A stretch of DNA of 51,296 nucleotides from contig CAVBWS010000010.1 of assembly GCA_963599255.1 (NCBI GenBank), forward strand, positions 1 through 51,296, written 5' to 3'. This document shows, piece by piece, positions 43,477-51,296 of this stretch. The stretch's first letter is position 1; each line of letters starts with the position of its first letter. Origin of the DNA: RGIG5612 sp963599255 (GTDB taxonomy: Bacteria > Bacillota > Clostridia > Lachnospirales > Lachnospiraceae). The notes under the pieces are model-generated. The model did not search any database and was not told the DNA's origin. It saw only the letters and a list, made by a program, of their open reading frames with translations. The translations under genes and the position numbers were made by a program.

Positions 43477-44622
43477 TTATTTGTCACGAAGTGCATAAAA
43501 CCTGCGTTTTTCTTCATACATTTTAGCATCCATATGCGTTAAAAAGGTTTCCGCATCATCGTGTTCCGTAAATTGCGCATATCCCATTGCCACGCTTATG
43601 GCAAATGGTTCTGCTCCCGACTCATTAAACCCGGCGATATTGTTATTGATCTCATCCATTACAGAACGAACGTTTTCCTCTTCGACACCCGGCAGCAAAA
43701 TGATAAATTCATCTCCGGCATATCTGATGGCTATGCAGCCATCAGGGATTGATCTGAATAATATATTTCCCAGGGTGCAGATCGCCTTATCGCCCTTACT
43801 GTGACCAAACTTATCATTAATATCCTTGAAATCATTTATATCCATCATGATTCCATACAGCGTGTTCTGCATGGTTCCGTCATTACGTTCTCTTTTTTCC
43901 AGTATGCCATTTAAATACCGTCGATTATACAGTCCGGACAACTCGTCCATATATATGTTCTCCGCATATAACTGCATTTGAACAAATGTCATGGCTATTG
44001 CCACCGATACCCAGGAGGTGGATATTCCATAGCAAAACAGCTGAACAACAACACCTACAAAACATGGACCTATGAAAAGCCATACAGGGAAGAAGTTTAG
44101 ACTTATTCCCTGTTTTCTGGAATGATAAACTAGATAAATACTGTAAATAAAATATATGACAAGTGTTATATATCCCAGAACTGCTCCGTCTGTCCTATGA
44201 TATATATTATCCTTCGACACTTTAAACAAAATTTCAGTGCCACATAGATTGCATATAATTGCTGCAAGTTCAACAAGCCACGGGATCATTATAAATTTAG
44301 CCTTGCAAAATGTTCTTCTGTAATTCCTATAAATACGAAGATCTACATACAGACACCACAGCAGAGCTATGCTGACTGTACCCAGAAGGCATAGACTATT
44401 AGATATATAATTAATCGCTATACCACCCGTAATATCCCGACCATCTACGAAAAACGAAACCGTCTCGCACAGCGCTCCACACAAATTTACAAGAGCCATG
44501 CTGTCATATATTTTGTCTTCTGTATGGATATTTTCTCTGTTCTTGCGTCTGCAGATCAGCAGGAACAGCATCATCAGTACGGCGATGCCATTTGCCACTG
44601 CTATTTCCTTCAAAACTACCAT
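43477..44622 (-). CDS. 7TM-type membrane diguanylate cyclase (GGDEF domain)
   Basis: A 381-residue protein with about seven hydrophobic segments in residues 8-220 and a GGDEF domain from 225 on (YMDELSGLYNRRYLNGILEKR). The signature is AGDEF (302-306), an allowed active variant, so c-di-GMP synthesis is likely. The RxxD inhibitory site is not in its usual place. AGGATGATG lies before the ATG. No PilZ or EAL gene is in the window, so the output is unknown. Confidence 0.9.
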   Translation of the reverse strand: MVVLKEIAVANGIAVLMMLFLLICRRKNRENIHTEDKIYDSMALVNLCGALCETVSFFVDGRDITGGIAINYISNSLCLLGTVSIALLWCLYVDLRIYRNYRRTFCKAKFIMIPWLVELAAIICNLCGTEILFKVSKDNIYHRTDGAVLGYITLVIYFIYSIYLVYHSRKQGISLNFFPVWLFIGPCFVGVVVQLFCYGISTSWVSVAIAMTFVQMQLYAENIYMDELSGLYNRRYLNGILEKRERNDGTMQNTLYGIMMDINDFKDINDKFGHSKGDKAICTLGNILFRSIPDGCIAIRYAGDEFIILLPGVEEENVRSVMDEINNNIAGFNESGAEPFAISVAMGYAQFTEHDDAETFLTHMDAKMYEEKRRFYALRDK

Positions 44623-44710
44623 TTATCATCATCCTGACGTTTTTATTTAAGATTTTATATGATTGCTGTATACCGGGATGTCGCATACCTGCAGGATTTT
44701 CTATTTGCCT

Positions 44711-45322
44711 CTATAAATCCTGCGGTATCTTTTTATTCTTAAAATAATACTCCCGATCATGTTCATTTATTTCCCGCAGTATCCTGCACGGATTGCCCAC
44801 AGCCACAACGCCGGACGGCAGATCCTTAGTTACAACACTTCCTGCTCCTACTACTACATCATCGCCGATAGTAATACCCGGAAGTATTATTGCCCCCGAA
44901 CCTATCCAGCAGTTCCTTCCGATATGAACGGGTGCATTGTATTGATACCATTTTTCCCGCAATTCAGGAAGAATCGGATGTCCCGCTGTGGCAATGATAA
45001 CATTCGGCCCGAACATGGTATAATCTCCCACATAAATGTGCGTGTCATCTACACAAGTGAGGTTAAAGTTTGCATAGACATGTTTTCCGAAATGCACATG
45101 ACTTCCTCCGAAGTTAGCATGAAAAGGCAGTTCAATATAGCATCCTTCGCCGACTTCTGCGAACATTTCTTTCATCATAGCCTGTCTCTTTTCTGATTCA
45201 GTCGGACGAGTCTGATTGAACTCGTACAGGCGATCAAGACATTCTGTCTGCCATTTTGTAATCTCGCTATCATTCGGATGATATAATTCTCCCGTATGCA
45301 TTCTTTCCTTCATCTTGCTCAT
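44711..45322 (-). CDS. Sugar O-acetyltransferase (maltose acetyltransferase type)
   Basis: A 203-residue relative of the enzyme at 20294. The N-terminal helical domain (KWQTECLDRLYEFNQTRPTE) is followed by hexapeptide-repeat turns (CWIGSGAIILPGITIGDDVVV), and the catalytic His is likely in IATAGHPILP. AGGAGAA precedes the ATG. It lies 11 bases after the small gene at 45334, so they are probably one operon. It likely acetylates a sugar. Confidence 0.92.
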   Translation of the reverse strand: MSKMKERMHTGELYHPNDSEITKWQTECLDRLYEFNQTRPTESEKRQAMMKEMFAEVGEGCYIELPFHANFGGSHVHFGKHVYANFNLTCVDDTHIYVGDYTMFGPNVIIATAGHPILPELREKWYQYNAPVHIGRNCWIGSGAIILPGITIGDDVVVGAGSVVTKDLPSGVVAVGNPCRILREINEHDREYYFKNKKIPQDL

Positions 45323-45333
45323 TTAAATTCTCC

Positions 45334-45609
45334 TTACATAACATTGTGCTGCCTTAGAGCCTGTTCTAATGAAAGTTGCAAATTATTCATAAGACTCTTT
45401 AACTGTATTTCAATACAGCTTATTATTCCAATCCAATTTGTGATTTTGATGTCTCCCAAACCGCTATTTTCCTGATCAGATTCTGTATCAGCTGCTTCCA
45501 CTATCTCTCCTGATTCAGGCGGTTCCTGATTTATTTTGATATTATAATTTAATTGCCACATCATTTGCAACATTTGTGCATTTTCAACCATGATGAATTT
45601 CTTTGCCAT
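45334..45609 (-). CDS. Small hypothetical protein
   Basis: A 91-residue protein I do not recognise. The N-terminus is Met- and Gln-rich (QMLQMMWQLNYNIKINQ), the centre is acidic (EAADTESDQENSG), and the C-terminus forms an amphipathic helix (LKSLMNNLQLSLEQALRQHN). No ribosome binding site is convincing; a second ATG at 45591 is equally possible. It lies 11 bases before the acetyltransferase and diverges from the HicB gene. Coding is plausible rather than proven. Confidence 0.45.
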   Translation of the reverse strand: MAKKFIMVENAQMLQMMWQLNYNIKINQEPPESGEIVEAADTESDQENSGLGDIKITNWIGIISCIEIQLKSLMNNLQLSLEQALRQHNVM

Positions 45610-45641
45610 ATGTGACTATCTTGAGATATCAGATGGTCGAA

Positions 45642-45673
45642 CGAAGATGCGACTATTTTTAGTTGCATCTTCG
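45642..45673. promoter_or_regulatory. Palindrome between divergent hicB and the hypothetical gene
   Basis: A 14-base pair of inverse arms (CGAAGATGCGACTA / TAGTTGCATCTTCG, one mismatch) over TTTT. TATAAA follows about 15 bases later. HicB antitoxins bind their own operators, so this is the likely site. Confidence 0.55.
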
Positions 45674-45714
45674 ACATTTTCGATATAAAATACTCGTAAA
45701 CAGGAGGGACTAAT

Positions 45715-46056
45715 ATGAGCAACACAATTGAATATAAAGGATATATTGGCAGTGTTGAATTTTCCGAGGAAGATTGCATATTTTACGGAAAGGTTCAAGG
45801 AATCCGTGCCCTTATTTCTTACGAGGGAGAAGACGCATCAGAACTTATTTCTGATTTTCACAATGCAATTGATGATTACCTTGAGTCCTGTGTTTCAGAA
45901 GGCAAGGAACCCGAAAAAGCCTTTAAAGGTTCCTTTAACGTACGCATTTCACCTGCAAATCATCGTGCTACCGCCATATATGCGATTAATCACCAGATGT
46001 CACTGAACAGCCTCGTCAACGAGAGTCTCACAGAGTATCTGTCAACACACGCATAA
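45715..46056 (+). CDS. hicB: Orphan HicB-family antitoxin
   Basis: A 113-residue protein with the partial RNase-H-like HicB fold (YIGSVEFSEEDCIFYGKVQGI; ASELISDFHNAIDDYLESC) and a C-terminal ribbon-helix-helix (FNVRISPANHRATAIYAIN...SLNSLVNESLTEYL). AGGAGG precedes the ATG. No HicA toxin (a 60-80 residue dsRNA-binding-type protein) is found in the 100 bases on either side, so it is an orphan, perhaps a repurposed regulator. Confidence 0.88.
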   Translation: MSNTIEYKGYIGSVEFSEEDCIFYGKVQGIRALISYEGEDASELISDFHNAIDDYLESCVSEGKEPEKAFKGSFNVRISPANHRATAIYAINHQMSLNSLVNESLTEYLSTHA

Positions 46057-46165
46057 GCGCTGCGTATCAAAATTTACAAAATTCAGGAAAATGACCGTGA
46101 TTTCTATTGAAAAGTTATGATTTCTATGCTTAAATTTTATTCAAAAATCAGGGAGGTTTTTTATA

Positions 46166-46585
46166 ATGGGAATTGTAAAGGAATTTAAGGAATTTATTAA
46201 CCGCGGAAATGTTATTGATATGGCTGTCGGCGTTGTTATAGGTGCCGCATTTAAGGCCATCGTGGATTCGGTTGTAAGTGATCTTATCTCACCGATCATC
46301 GGAATTATATTCAAACAGGATTTTTCATCACTGTCAGTTACGATCAACGGATCTGTTTTTACCTACGGCAACTTCATAATGGCTGTAATTAATTTCTTCC
46401 TTATAGCTATTGTTCTCTTCTTATTTGTAAAAGCTGTAAACAAATTCAGAGATGAGAAATCCAAGCTTACGAACAAGGAAGAAACAGCTCCGGCTCCTAC
46501 AACCAAAAAATGTCCATTCTGTCAGGAGGAGATCTCAATTGAAGCTACCAGATGCCCGCATTGTACATCTGAGTTAGATAAATAA
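46166..46585 (+). CDS. mscL: Large-conductance mechanosensitive channel with zinc ribbon
   Basis: A 139-residue MscL. The N-terminal FKEFINRGNVIDMAVGVVIG and pore helix GAAFKAIVDSVVSDLISPIIG are diagnostic; a second membrane helix (FIMAVINFFLIAIVLFLFVKA) follows. The C-terminus has an added zinc ribbon (CPFCQEEIS...CPHC), known from other Clostridia but absent from E. coli MscL. GGGAGG precedes the ATG. It forms a single-gene unit with a terminator and protects cells from osmotic downshock. Confidence 0.95.
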   Translation: MGIVKEFKEFINRGNVIDMAVGVVIGAAFKAIVDSVVSDLISPIIGIIFKQDFSSLSVTINGSVFTYGNFIMAVINFFLIAIVLFLFVKAVNKFRDEKSKLTNKEETAPAPTTKKCPFCQEEISIEATRCPHCTSELDK

Positions 46586-46609
46586 TTTTCTTTAGAAATG
46601 CGATGTTTA

Positions 46610-46649
46610 AAAAGGCTACTGCATCATCTGAATACAGTAGCCCTTTTTG
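46610..46649 (+). terminator. Rho-independent terminator of mscL
   Basis: AAAGGCTACTG pairs with CAGTAGCCCTTT around a short loop, followed by a T-run, 24 bases after the stop. Confidence 0.88.
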
Positions 46650-46745
46650 TCTCTATTTCGTATTGTTTTCCTAATCCTATAACGCTTTATTGTCTGAAAG
46701 CTATAATAAGTTTTACTTTCTCATATTCTGAGATTGAATTATCCT

Positions 46746-47564
46746 TTACTTCTCCCAGTGATCTTTCTCTTCTGCATAAAGTGAAGGCAGGATCTTAGAA
46801 AGATTTGAGAATTCCTTTACATTATGATGAAGCAGGTTCCATGGGCCTTCCTTCGGAATCGTAACTCCGTCCGGAATACATTTTACTGCCTTGCCGTCTA
46901 TTATCTGCCAGCCGAACCAGAATCTGGAGCGAAGCAGTGAGCCTCCTTCTGCAGGGCGCAGGAAATGCGTCATAACGACCGGAATATCCGGCTGCTTATC
47001 ATCTCCGATAATCTGACAGTTTGCACATATAAGGGCATTGCAGGCTTCTGTGTCTACCTTGCTTTCATCATAGCCCAGCACCGACGGACGCTCGAAATGA
47101 ATTCTGAGCATACCGGCCTTGCCTGTGCCTATATCTTCCCAAATATTATGGACACTGCCCCAATGACGCTCACGCATTGACTTAGTCATATCAAGGGCTT
47201 TAGCAGGATCGTCCAGATATACATCGTAGTGATCCTCATTATCCCAGCATGCATAACGAAGACGATCAATAGGATGCCATGCAAACCACCAATCAAACAT
47301 CTCGCCTGTTACATTAGGAAAGAACGTCTTATTAGCAATAAGCGCTGTTCCATCTTCTAACTGCCACCAGCCAAACTCTCCCGGCAGCTCTCCCGGCAGG
47401 AACAGGTCATTTCTGTCCTGAATACGAAGTGCCAGCTTGTTATCCAGCGGCTCATCAGTAATCATATCGTACTTAGCCTGCTCACCAGCGTATATATCTG
47501 CTGCATAATACTTATAAAAACTTTTCTGTCTGTCTGCACTTGATGCAGGAACCTTGTTTGCCAT
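46746..47564 (-). CDS. DAPG/phloretin hydrolase-family enzyme (PhlG-like)
   Basis: A 272-residue member of the family of 2,4-diacetylphloroglucinol hydrolase (PhlG) and Eubacterium ramulus phloretin hydrolase, zinc enzymes that cleave a C-C bond between an acyl group and a phloroglucinol ring. From memory the zinc ligands are His, Glu 31 residues later, and an HxxxE near the C-terminus. Here H112, E143, H247 and E251 have exactly that spacing, and the size fits. The start at 47564 follows AAAGGAG; a second ATG two codons upstream is too close to it. The LysR gene and a divergent MFS transporter are upstream. The real substrate is unknown but is likely an acylated phenol. Confidence 0.82.
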   Translation of the reverse strand: MANKVPASSADRQKSFYKYYAADIYAGEQAKYDMITDEPLDNKLALRIQDRNDLFLPGELPGEFGWWQLEDGTALIANKTFFPNVTGEMFDWWFAWHPIDRLRYACWDNEDHYDVYLDDPAKALDMTKSMRERHWGSVHNIWEDIGTGKAGMLRIHFERPSVLGYDESKVDTEACNALICANCQIIGDDKQPDIPVVMTHFLRPAEGGSLLRSRFWFGWQIIDGKAVKCIPDGVTIPKEGPWNLLHHNVKEFSNLSKILPSLYAEEKDHWEK

Positions 47565-47764
47565 AATCATTCTCCTTTACATTGTTTTTGCTGCAAATAT
47601 TCAAAGCCTCACTATACTTTCACGAACCACGTCCGAAATGTTTGTAGAATTTTATTTGTCGTAAACACTGCTCGTACCAGCGCAGCACTATGCAGCATTG
47701 GGTTCGTAAATCAAGGTTCTGAATAATTACTATTTTCGACAACCACATTATAAAATCGCATAAA

Positions 47765-47792
47765 AATTCCTGCAAGACACCTTGCAGGAATT
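47765..47792 (-). terminator. Terminator of the LysR gene
   Basis: AATTCCTGCAAG and CTTGCAGGAATT form a perfect 12-base stem over 4 bases; TTTTT follows on the minus strand. It separates LysR from the PhlG-like gene, so the latter needs its own promoter in 47571-47764; a candidate -35/-10 is weak. Confidence 0.8.
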
Positions 47793-47828
47793 CTGATTTG
47801 TTATTTATTCCCATCTGGACTTAACAGT

Positions 47829-48761
47829 CTATTCTCCGCTTACATTAGGCCGCAGCATTTCTATAAACTTATGTAAGGAAGGCTTCTGGTTATTCTCGTT
47901 CCATGCGCAGATAATACCGCTTTTTTCGTCCTTGACGGGTATCTTAACAATATCGGCATAATCCGGGAAGTCGAAAAAATCGTCCGTAAACAGCACCACA
48001 TTGTTATCATTATGGAACAAATACTGTATGCTGTATGCATTCTTATACTGTGCAGCCAGTTTCGGTTTTACACGATACGGGCGGAATCGTTCATTCAGAT
48101 CCTGCTCATATGAGCCCTGAATTCCGGGCCTTTCTCCATGCTCTAAAACTATAAAATTCTCATATAATATGTCAGCCATGGTAAGAGAAGCTCTTTTAGC
48201 CAACGGATGGTTGCGTGACATGACGAGCTTGGCATCATTGCATGCTGTCCACTTCCAGGAAAGTCCCATCTCTTCCAATGAATAGCGCTCGAAATCAGGA
48301 ATCATTATGGCGTCATACTCGCCCATCTGCAGACCTTTCTCCAGATCTGTCATATACTCTGTTGATAGTTCAAGCTGAATCTCCGGATATGCTTTCTTAA
48401 ATCTTTCCTGAAAATTCCAGAAATACCGTTCCGGACGTGCTGTATTTAACAGGCCAATCTTGAGTTCTGTATCAGCCTCCCTCTGCAGCGATGCTGCCTT
48501 TATATAACTGTTGTGCATGGCACCTGTCTGCTTCTTCCAGTCCTGATAGAGGATTTTTCCTGCATCTGTCAGATGTATCTCTCTCGTTGTTCGAGTAAAA
48601 AGCACGAGTCCCAATTCCTTCTCCAATTTGGCTATACTCTTGCTTACGGCTGACTGCGTCATATGCAGATAGTCGCTTGCTTTGGCAAAGCCCCCATACT
48701 CTGCCACATTCAGAAATACTATGATCTGCTGGATCGTAACTCCGGCCAATGCAAAATCCAT
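47829..48761 (-). CDS. LysR-family transcriptional regulator
   Basis: A 310-residue LysR protein: HTH at the start (IVFLNVAEYGGFAKASDYLH, then MTQSAVSKSIAKLEKELG) and an inducer-binding domain after residue 90. AGGAGG precedes the ATG. It is divergent from the MFS transporter at 48996 and upstream of the PhlG-like hydrolase, so it likely controls both in answer to a small aromatic compound. Two palindromes lie in the shared intergenic region. Confidence 0.92.
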   Translation of the reverse strand: MDFALAGVTIQQIIVFLNVAEYGGFAKASDYLHMTQSAVSKSIAKLEKELGLVLFTRTTREIHLTDAGKILYQDWKKQTGAMHNSYIKAASLQREADTELKIGLLNTARPERYFWNFQERFKKAYPEIQLELSTEYMTDLEKGLQMGEYDAIMIPDFERYSLEEMGLSWKWTACNDAKLVMSRNHPLAKRASLTMADILYENFIVLEHGERPGIQGSYEQDLNERFRPYRVKPKLAAQYKNAYSIQYLFHNDNNVVLFTDDFFDFPDYADIVKIPVKDEKSGIICAWNENNQKPSLHKFIEMLRPNVSGE

Positions 48762-48824
48762 TCTCTATCCTCCTGATTTCAACCATGTGATTATACAATT
48801 CTGCAGGAATATTTACAATCAGAT

Positions 48825-48843
48825 TTATTCCTTTAGGGAATAA
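48825..48843. promoter_or_regulatory. LysR-type operator candidate
   Basis: TTATTCC and GGAATAA are perfect 7-base inverse arms around TTTAG, 64 bases before the LysR ATG in the divergent intergenic region, where LysR proteins bind. Confidence 0.55.
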
Positions 48844-48907
48844 TTATATCCCATACATTCATTGGACGGCTTTCAGAAAAATAAATTATAATACGTCCGT
48901 AATTTCT

Positions 48908-48948
48908 CAGAGTTGCATAAAAAAAATCAACATATGCAATCAGCTCTG
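48908..48948. promoter_or_regulatory. Second palindrome in the LysR-MFS intergenic region
   Basis: CAGAG-TTGCATA and TATGCAA-tca-CTCTG (with a 3-4 base interruption) face each other across an A-rich centre, 47 bases before the MFS ATG. It may be an operator or a leader hairpin. Confidence 0.45.
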
Positions 48949-48995
48949 ACAAATAATGTTTTACTTATATTTTACTTATTATAGGAGGGTTTGTT

Positions 48996-50243
48996 ATGAA
49001 CAATACCAAAAGTAATTTTGGCAAATGGGGATGGTCAATGATCATCTATTGCGCCATCAGCTACTACATTGCTGCCGTACTTTCTACGGACACACTTAAC
49101 TGGTTCCCAAGTGCATTTGCTTCATTAAGAGGCTGGGGCGATGATTTTGTTAACCTGTGCAATACCATGTCAGGTATCGGCGGATGGATCAGCGTTGTTG
49201 CCGCTATCGTATTCAGTATCATGGCTGCTAAGAAGGGAAGCCGCTTCATGGCAGTTTTCGGAAATATTATCTGCGGCATTGTCTGCATCATATTTGCTCT
49301 TACCACAAATATGACCGTATTCCTTATTATGATCGTTCTGTTAACCTTCGTTGCAGGCAACATTCAGCTTAATGTTGTTCCTAATAACATTATGAACATC
49401 TGGTTCCCTCATAAGAAGGGTCTGGCTCTCGGATGGGCTTCCATGGGTCTTCCTATCTGTACAGCTACTATCGTTCTTATCTTAAGTGCCATCGGCAATC
49501 CTCAGACAGCATATATCATTATCGGTATCGTTTGCTTTGTATTTGCTGGCGTATCAATCTTCTGGGCTAAGAACACACCTGAAGAGGTTGGTGCCACACC
49601 TGATAACGAGCCTATTAATCATGAAGAAGCTGAAAGATTGATGTTACAGCAGGAAGCTGCTGCCGCTAAGATGACATTAAAGGTTATCGCCAAGGACAGA
49701 AACACATGGCTTATCGGCTTTGGTCACGGTTTCTTATGGATGACAACCCTGGGTCTTGTATCTAACTTCGTTACAAAATTATGCATGGTAGGTATTGAAT
49801 CTGGCCTTGCTATTAAGATGCTCACTGTAGCGGCCATCGTCGGAATCATTGGAAGCTATATCTGGGGACTTCTGGATCAGAAATTCGGCACCAAGACAGC
49901 TTCACTTATCTATGGTGCATGGTATGTGGTTGCTCTTCTTCTCATGATCTTCCAGGATGGCTCAATGGCAATGCTCTACCTTGTAACCTTCTTCGTCGGA
50001 TTTGGTATCGGCGGCATCGGCAACCTCATTCCGTCAATCATCGGAACATGCTTCGGAAGATTCGGATTCATCCAGGCTAACCGTATCATCGCTCCTATCA
50101 ATACAGCCGTTCGTTCTACAGCCTTCGTTGTAATCGGTCTGGTTGGTGTTGCAAACATCAATACAGCATACTATGTATTCCTGGCTTGCTCAGTAGTTGC
50201 AATCATTCTTATCGCATTCATTAAGCCTAAGAAATACGAATAA
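48996..50243 (+). CDS. MFS transporter (OFA/organic-anion-like)
   Basis: A 415-residue, 12-helix major facilitator. The first helix is followed by an unusually long aqueous segment (LSTDTLNWFPSAFASLRGWG), and MNIWFPHKKGLALGWASMG is the cytoplasmic loop 4-5 typical of OFA-type and related carriers. TPEEVGATPDNEP lies in the central loop. AGGAGG precedes the ATG. It is divergent from LysR and ends at a terminator. It probably imports the substrate or exports a product of the PhlG-like enzyme; direction and substrate are unknown. Confidence 0.86.
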   Translation: MNNTKSNFGKWGWSMIIYCAISYYIAAVLSTDTLNWFPSAFASLRGWGDDFVNLCNTMSGIGGWISVVAAIVFSIMAAKKGSRFMAVFGNIICGIVCIIFALTTNMTVFLIMIVLLTFVAGNIQLNVVPNNIMNIWFPHKKGLALGWASMGLPICTATIVLILSAIGNPQTAYIIIGIVCFVFAGVSIFWAKNTPEEVGATPDNEPINHEEAERLMLQQEAAAAKMTLKVIAKDRNTWLIGFGHGFLWMTTLGLVSNFVTKLCMVGIESGLAIKMLTVAAIVGIIGSYIWGLLDQKFGTKTASLIYGAWYVVALLLMIFQDGSMAMLYLVTFFVGFGIGGIGNLIPSIIGTCFGRFGFIQANRIIAPINTAVRSTAFVVIGLVGVANINTAYYVFLACSVVAIILIAFIKPKKYE

Positions 50244-50289
50244 ACCACAAGCAATATTTCTCACTTCATAAGTGCAAAATATAACGCAG

Positions 50290-50353
50290 AAAAATCCCCG
50301 CTATTTATCTGTCACTACTCTCCCCGTGACGATAAAACAGCGGGAATTTTTTT
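50290..50353. terminator. Terminator between the MFS gene and the transglutaminase gene
   Basis: AAAATCCCCGCT pairs with AGCGGGAATTTT (one mismatch) over a branched loop, followed by TTT. It ends the MFS gene on one side and probably the minus-strand gene on the other. Confidence 0.75.
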
Positions 50354-50380
50354 GTATAAAAAACATTTCAGGATGTCTCT

Positions 50381-51296
50381 TTATTTGTCTGGCATTGCAT
50401 CACCGATTACATATCTCCAGGTATTTGACTGTCCATAATAAATCATATATCCATTTAATCCGGTCTGCCATTCAAAATCCGGATCACAGACATAAGTAGA
50501 ACCATTATAAACAATCTCAACCCATCCATGTTCCCCATAGCCGCCTACTCTCAACGGTACACTTCCATGAATAAGCTTAACGTCATAACCCAGCAATTTG
50601 GCCATCCAATAAAACGTAGCTGCCTTTCCGACGCAATCACCAATTTCACAGCTGAAAGAATGAATTGCAGCACCTGATGTTGTCGTATAAGAATATGCAT
50701 TGTATTCATAAGGAATATCTACTGCCCAGTTATGTGCTGATTTAAGATCCCAACCAACCTCATCTAATCTTTGCGAAGCATACATCTTTGCAATATCAAC
50801 CCTGTCACTTGATGCTTTACCTTTTGTAACGGCGTATGTCACTCCATCAACAGTAACTATATCAGTGATATAATTAAGTGTATCATTTTTAAAATACCAG
50901 TAGTCATCATCAATCTGAACTATTCCTGTTCCTGTCAGCATGCCGCCCCAGTCATAAAGATAATACCATTTATCATTTATGTACTGCCATCCGGTTTTCA
51001 TTTTGCCGCCTGCGCCCATGTAGTACCAATAGTTGTTGATATTGCGCCAACCAGTCTGAACCTTACCGCCGCCGGACAAATAATACCAATCATTATCAAT
51101 ATAATGCCAGCCGCCGTACCACATCCTGCCGCCGGCACCCAGATAATACCAATATCCGTCAATATAATTCCAGCCGGTCTTCACCTTACCACCTGCGCCC
51201 AGATAATACCAATCATTATCAATATAATGCCAGCCGCTGTGCCACATCCTGCCGCCGGCACCCAGATAATACCAATATCCGTCAATATAATTCCAG
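50381..51296 (-). CDS. Cell-wall-binding-repeat protein with transglutaminase-like domain (5' end beyond window)
   Basis: A partial gene; the frame is open to the window edge, so the start and signal peptide are outside. At least six aromatic glucan/choline-binding-type repeats of about 20 residues (GW.YIDN.WYYLGAGGK) are present, with near-identical 41-residue (123-base) blocks. The C-terminal domain has the transglutaminase-like triad pattern: Cys in IGDCVGKAATFYWMAKLLGY, His in GEHGWVEIVYNGS and Asp in YVCDPDFEW. Such proteins bind the wall and may cleave or cross-link peptides. The repeats are unequal at the edge, so the total count is unknown. Confidence 0.88.
   Translation of the reverse strand, partial: WNYIDGYWYYLGAGGRMWHSGWHYIDNDWYYLGAGGKVKTGWNYIDGYWYYLGAGGRMWYGGWHYIDNDWYYLSGGGKVQTGWRNINNYWYYMGAGGKMKTGWQYINDKWYYLYDWGGMLTGTGIVQIDDDYWYFKNDTLNYITDIVTVDGVTYAVTKGKASSDRVDIAKMYASQRLDEVGWDLKSAHNWAVDIPYEYNAYSYTTTSGAAIHSFSCEIGDCVGKAATFYWMAKLLGYDVKLIHGSVPLRVGGYGEHGWVEIVYNGSTYVCDPDFEWQTGLNGYMIYYGQSNTWRYVIGDAMPDK

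Noticed and set aside
45610..46165. HicA toxin gene beside HicB
   Set aside because: No frame of 50-80 residues with the HicA GSHxxY-type pattern exists on either strand.
50900..51296. CRISPR-like repeats
   Set aside because: The repeats are continuous coding sequence for GW-type wall-binding units, with no unique spacers.

Overview
The window looks like chromosomal DNA of a gut-type Firmicute, most likely a Lachnospiraceae (Clostridia). The basis is moderately AT-rich DNA, strong AGGAGG-type ribosome binding sites, the clpC-radA pair, a DUF6472-type mini-protein, an MscL with a zinc ribbon, InlB-type (Listeria-Bacteroides) repeat and glucan/choline-binding-type repeat surface proteins, and tRNA genes without an encoded CCA. 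The species is not identified. No insertion sequence with an intact transposase, no prophage and no CRISPR array was seen.

Positions 1-9.5 kb are housekeeping and stress genes: a metallo-beta-lactamase-fold hydrolase behind a bifunctional Rel (p)ppGpp enzyme, tRNA-Trp, radA-clpC, a YtrA-type GntR regulator, and a NYN/PIN-like RNase translationally coupled to a DUF6472 mini-protein. Positions 9.8-14 kb hold one very large wall-attached protein with a beta-helix and 12 InlB-type repeats. Positions 14-25.5 kb carry a PfkB kinase, a three-S1-domain protein, a CvfB-like protein, a second (small) alarmone synthetase, a structured intergenic stretch, a hydroxyacyl-CoA dehydrogenase, a membrane protein, an acetyltransferase and sbcCD.

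Positions 25.7-26.9 kb form a compact operon: a 6-pyruvoyltetrahydropterin synthase-like protein that lacks the catalytic Cys and carries an extra zinc ribbon, followed by a Fur-family regulator with PerR-type ligands. A consensus promoter is overlapped by a large palindrome. Positions 27.2-32.9 kb contain proC, yitT, a tandem NTF2-like protein with a GPH-type symporter, a LysR regulator and a B3/B4 protein. Positions 33-34 kb hold a DUF4160 pair and a VbhA-like antitoxin whose Fic toxin is cut off after about 29 codons at the terminator of tRNA-Leu. Positions 34.2-38.6 kb encode two exported proteins, a beta-helix protein and a tandem alpha/beta-hydrolase esterase.

Positions 38.9-46.6 kb are metabolic and transport genes: nitroreductase, esterase, MATE exporter, aminotransferase, 7TM-GGDEF cyclase, acetyltransferase, orphan HicB and MscL. 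Positions 46.7-50.2 kb form a candidate aromatic-compound module: a DAPG/phloretin-hydrolase-family enzyme with all four expected zinc ligands, a LysR regulator and a divergent MFS transporter with operator-like palindromes between the last two. The window ends inside a repeat-bearing transglutaminase-like secreted protein.

The best candidates for something not well described are the Cys-less PTPS/PerR-like operon, the phloretin-hydrolase-like module, the NTF2-like/GPH module, and the truncated Fic locus at the tRNA.
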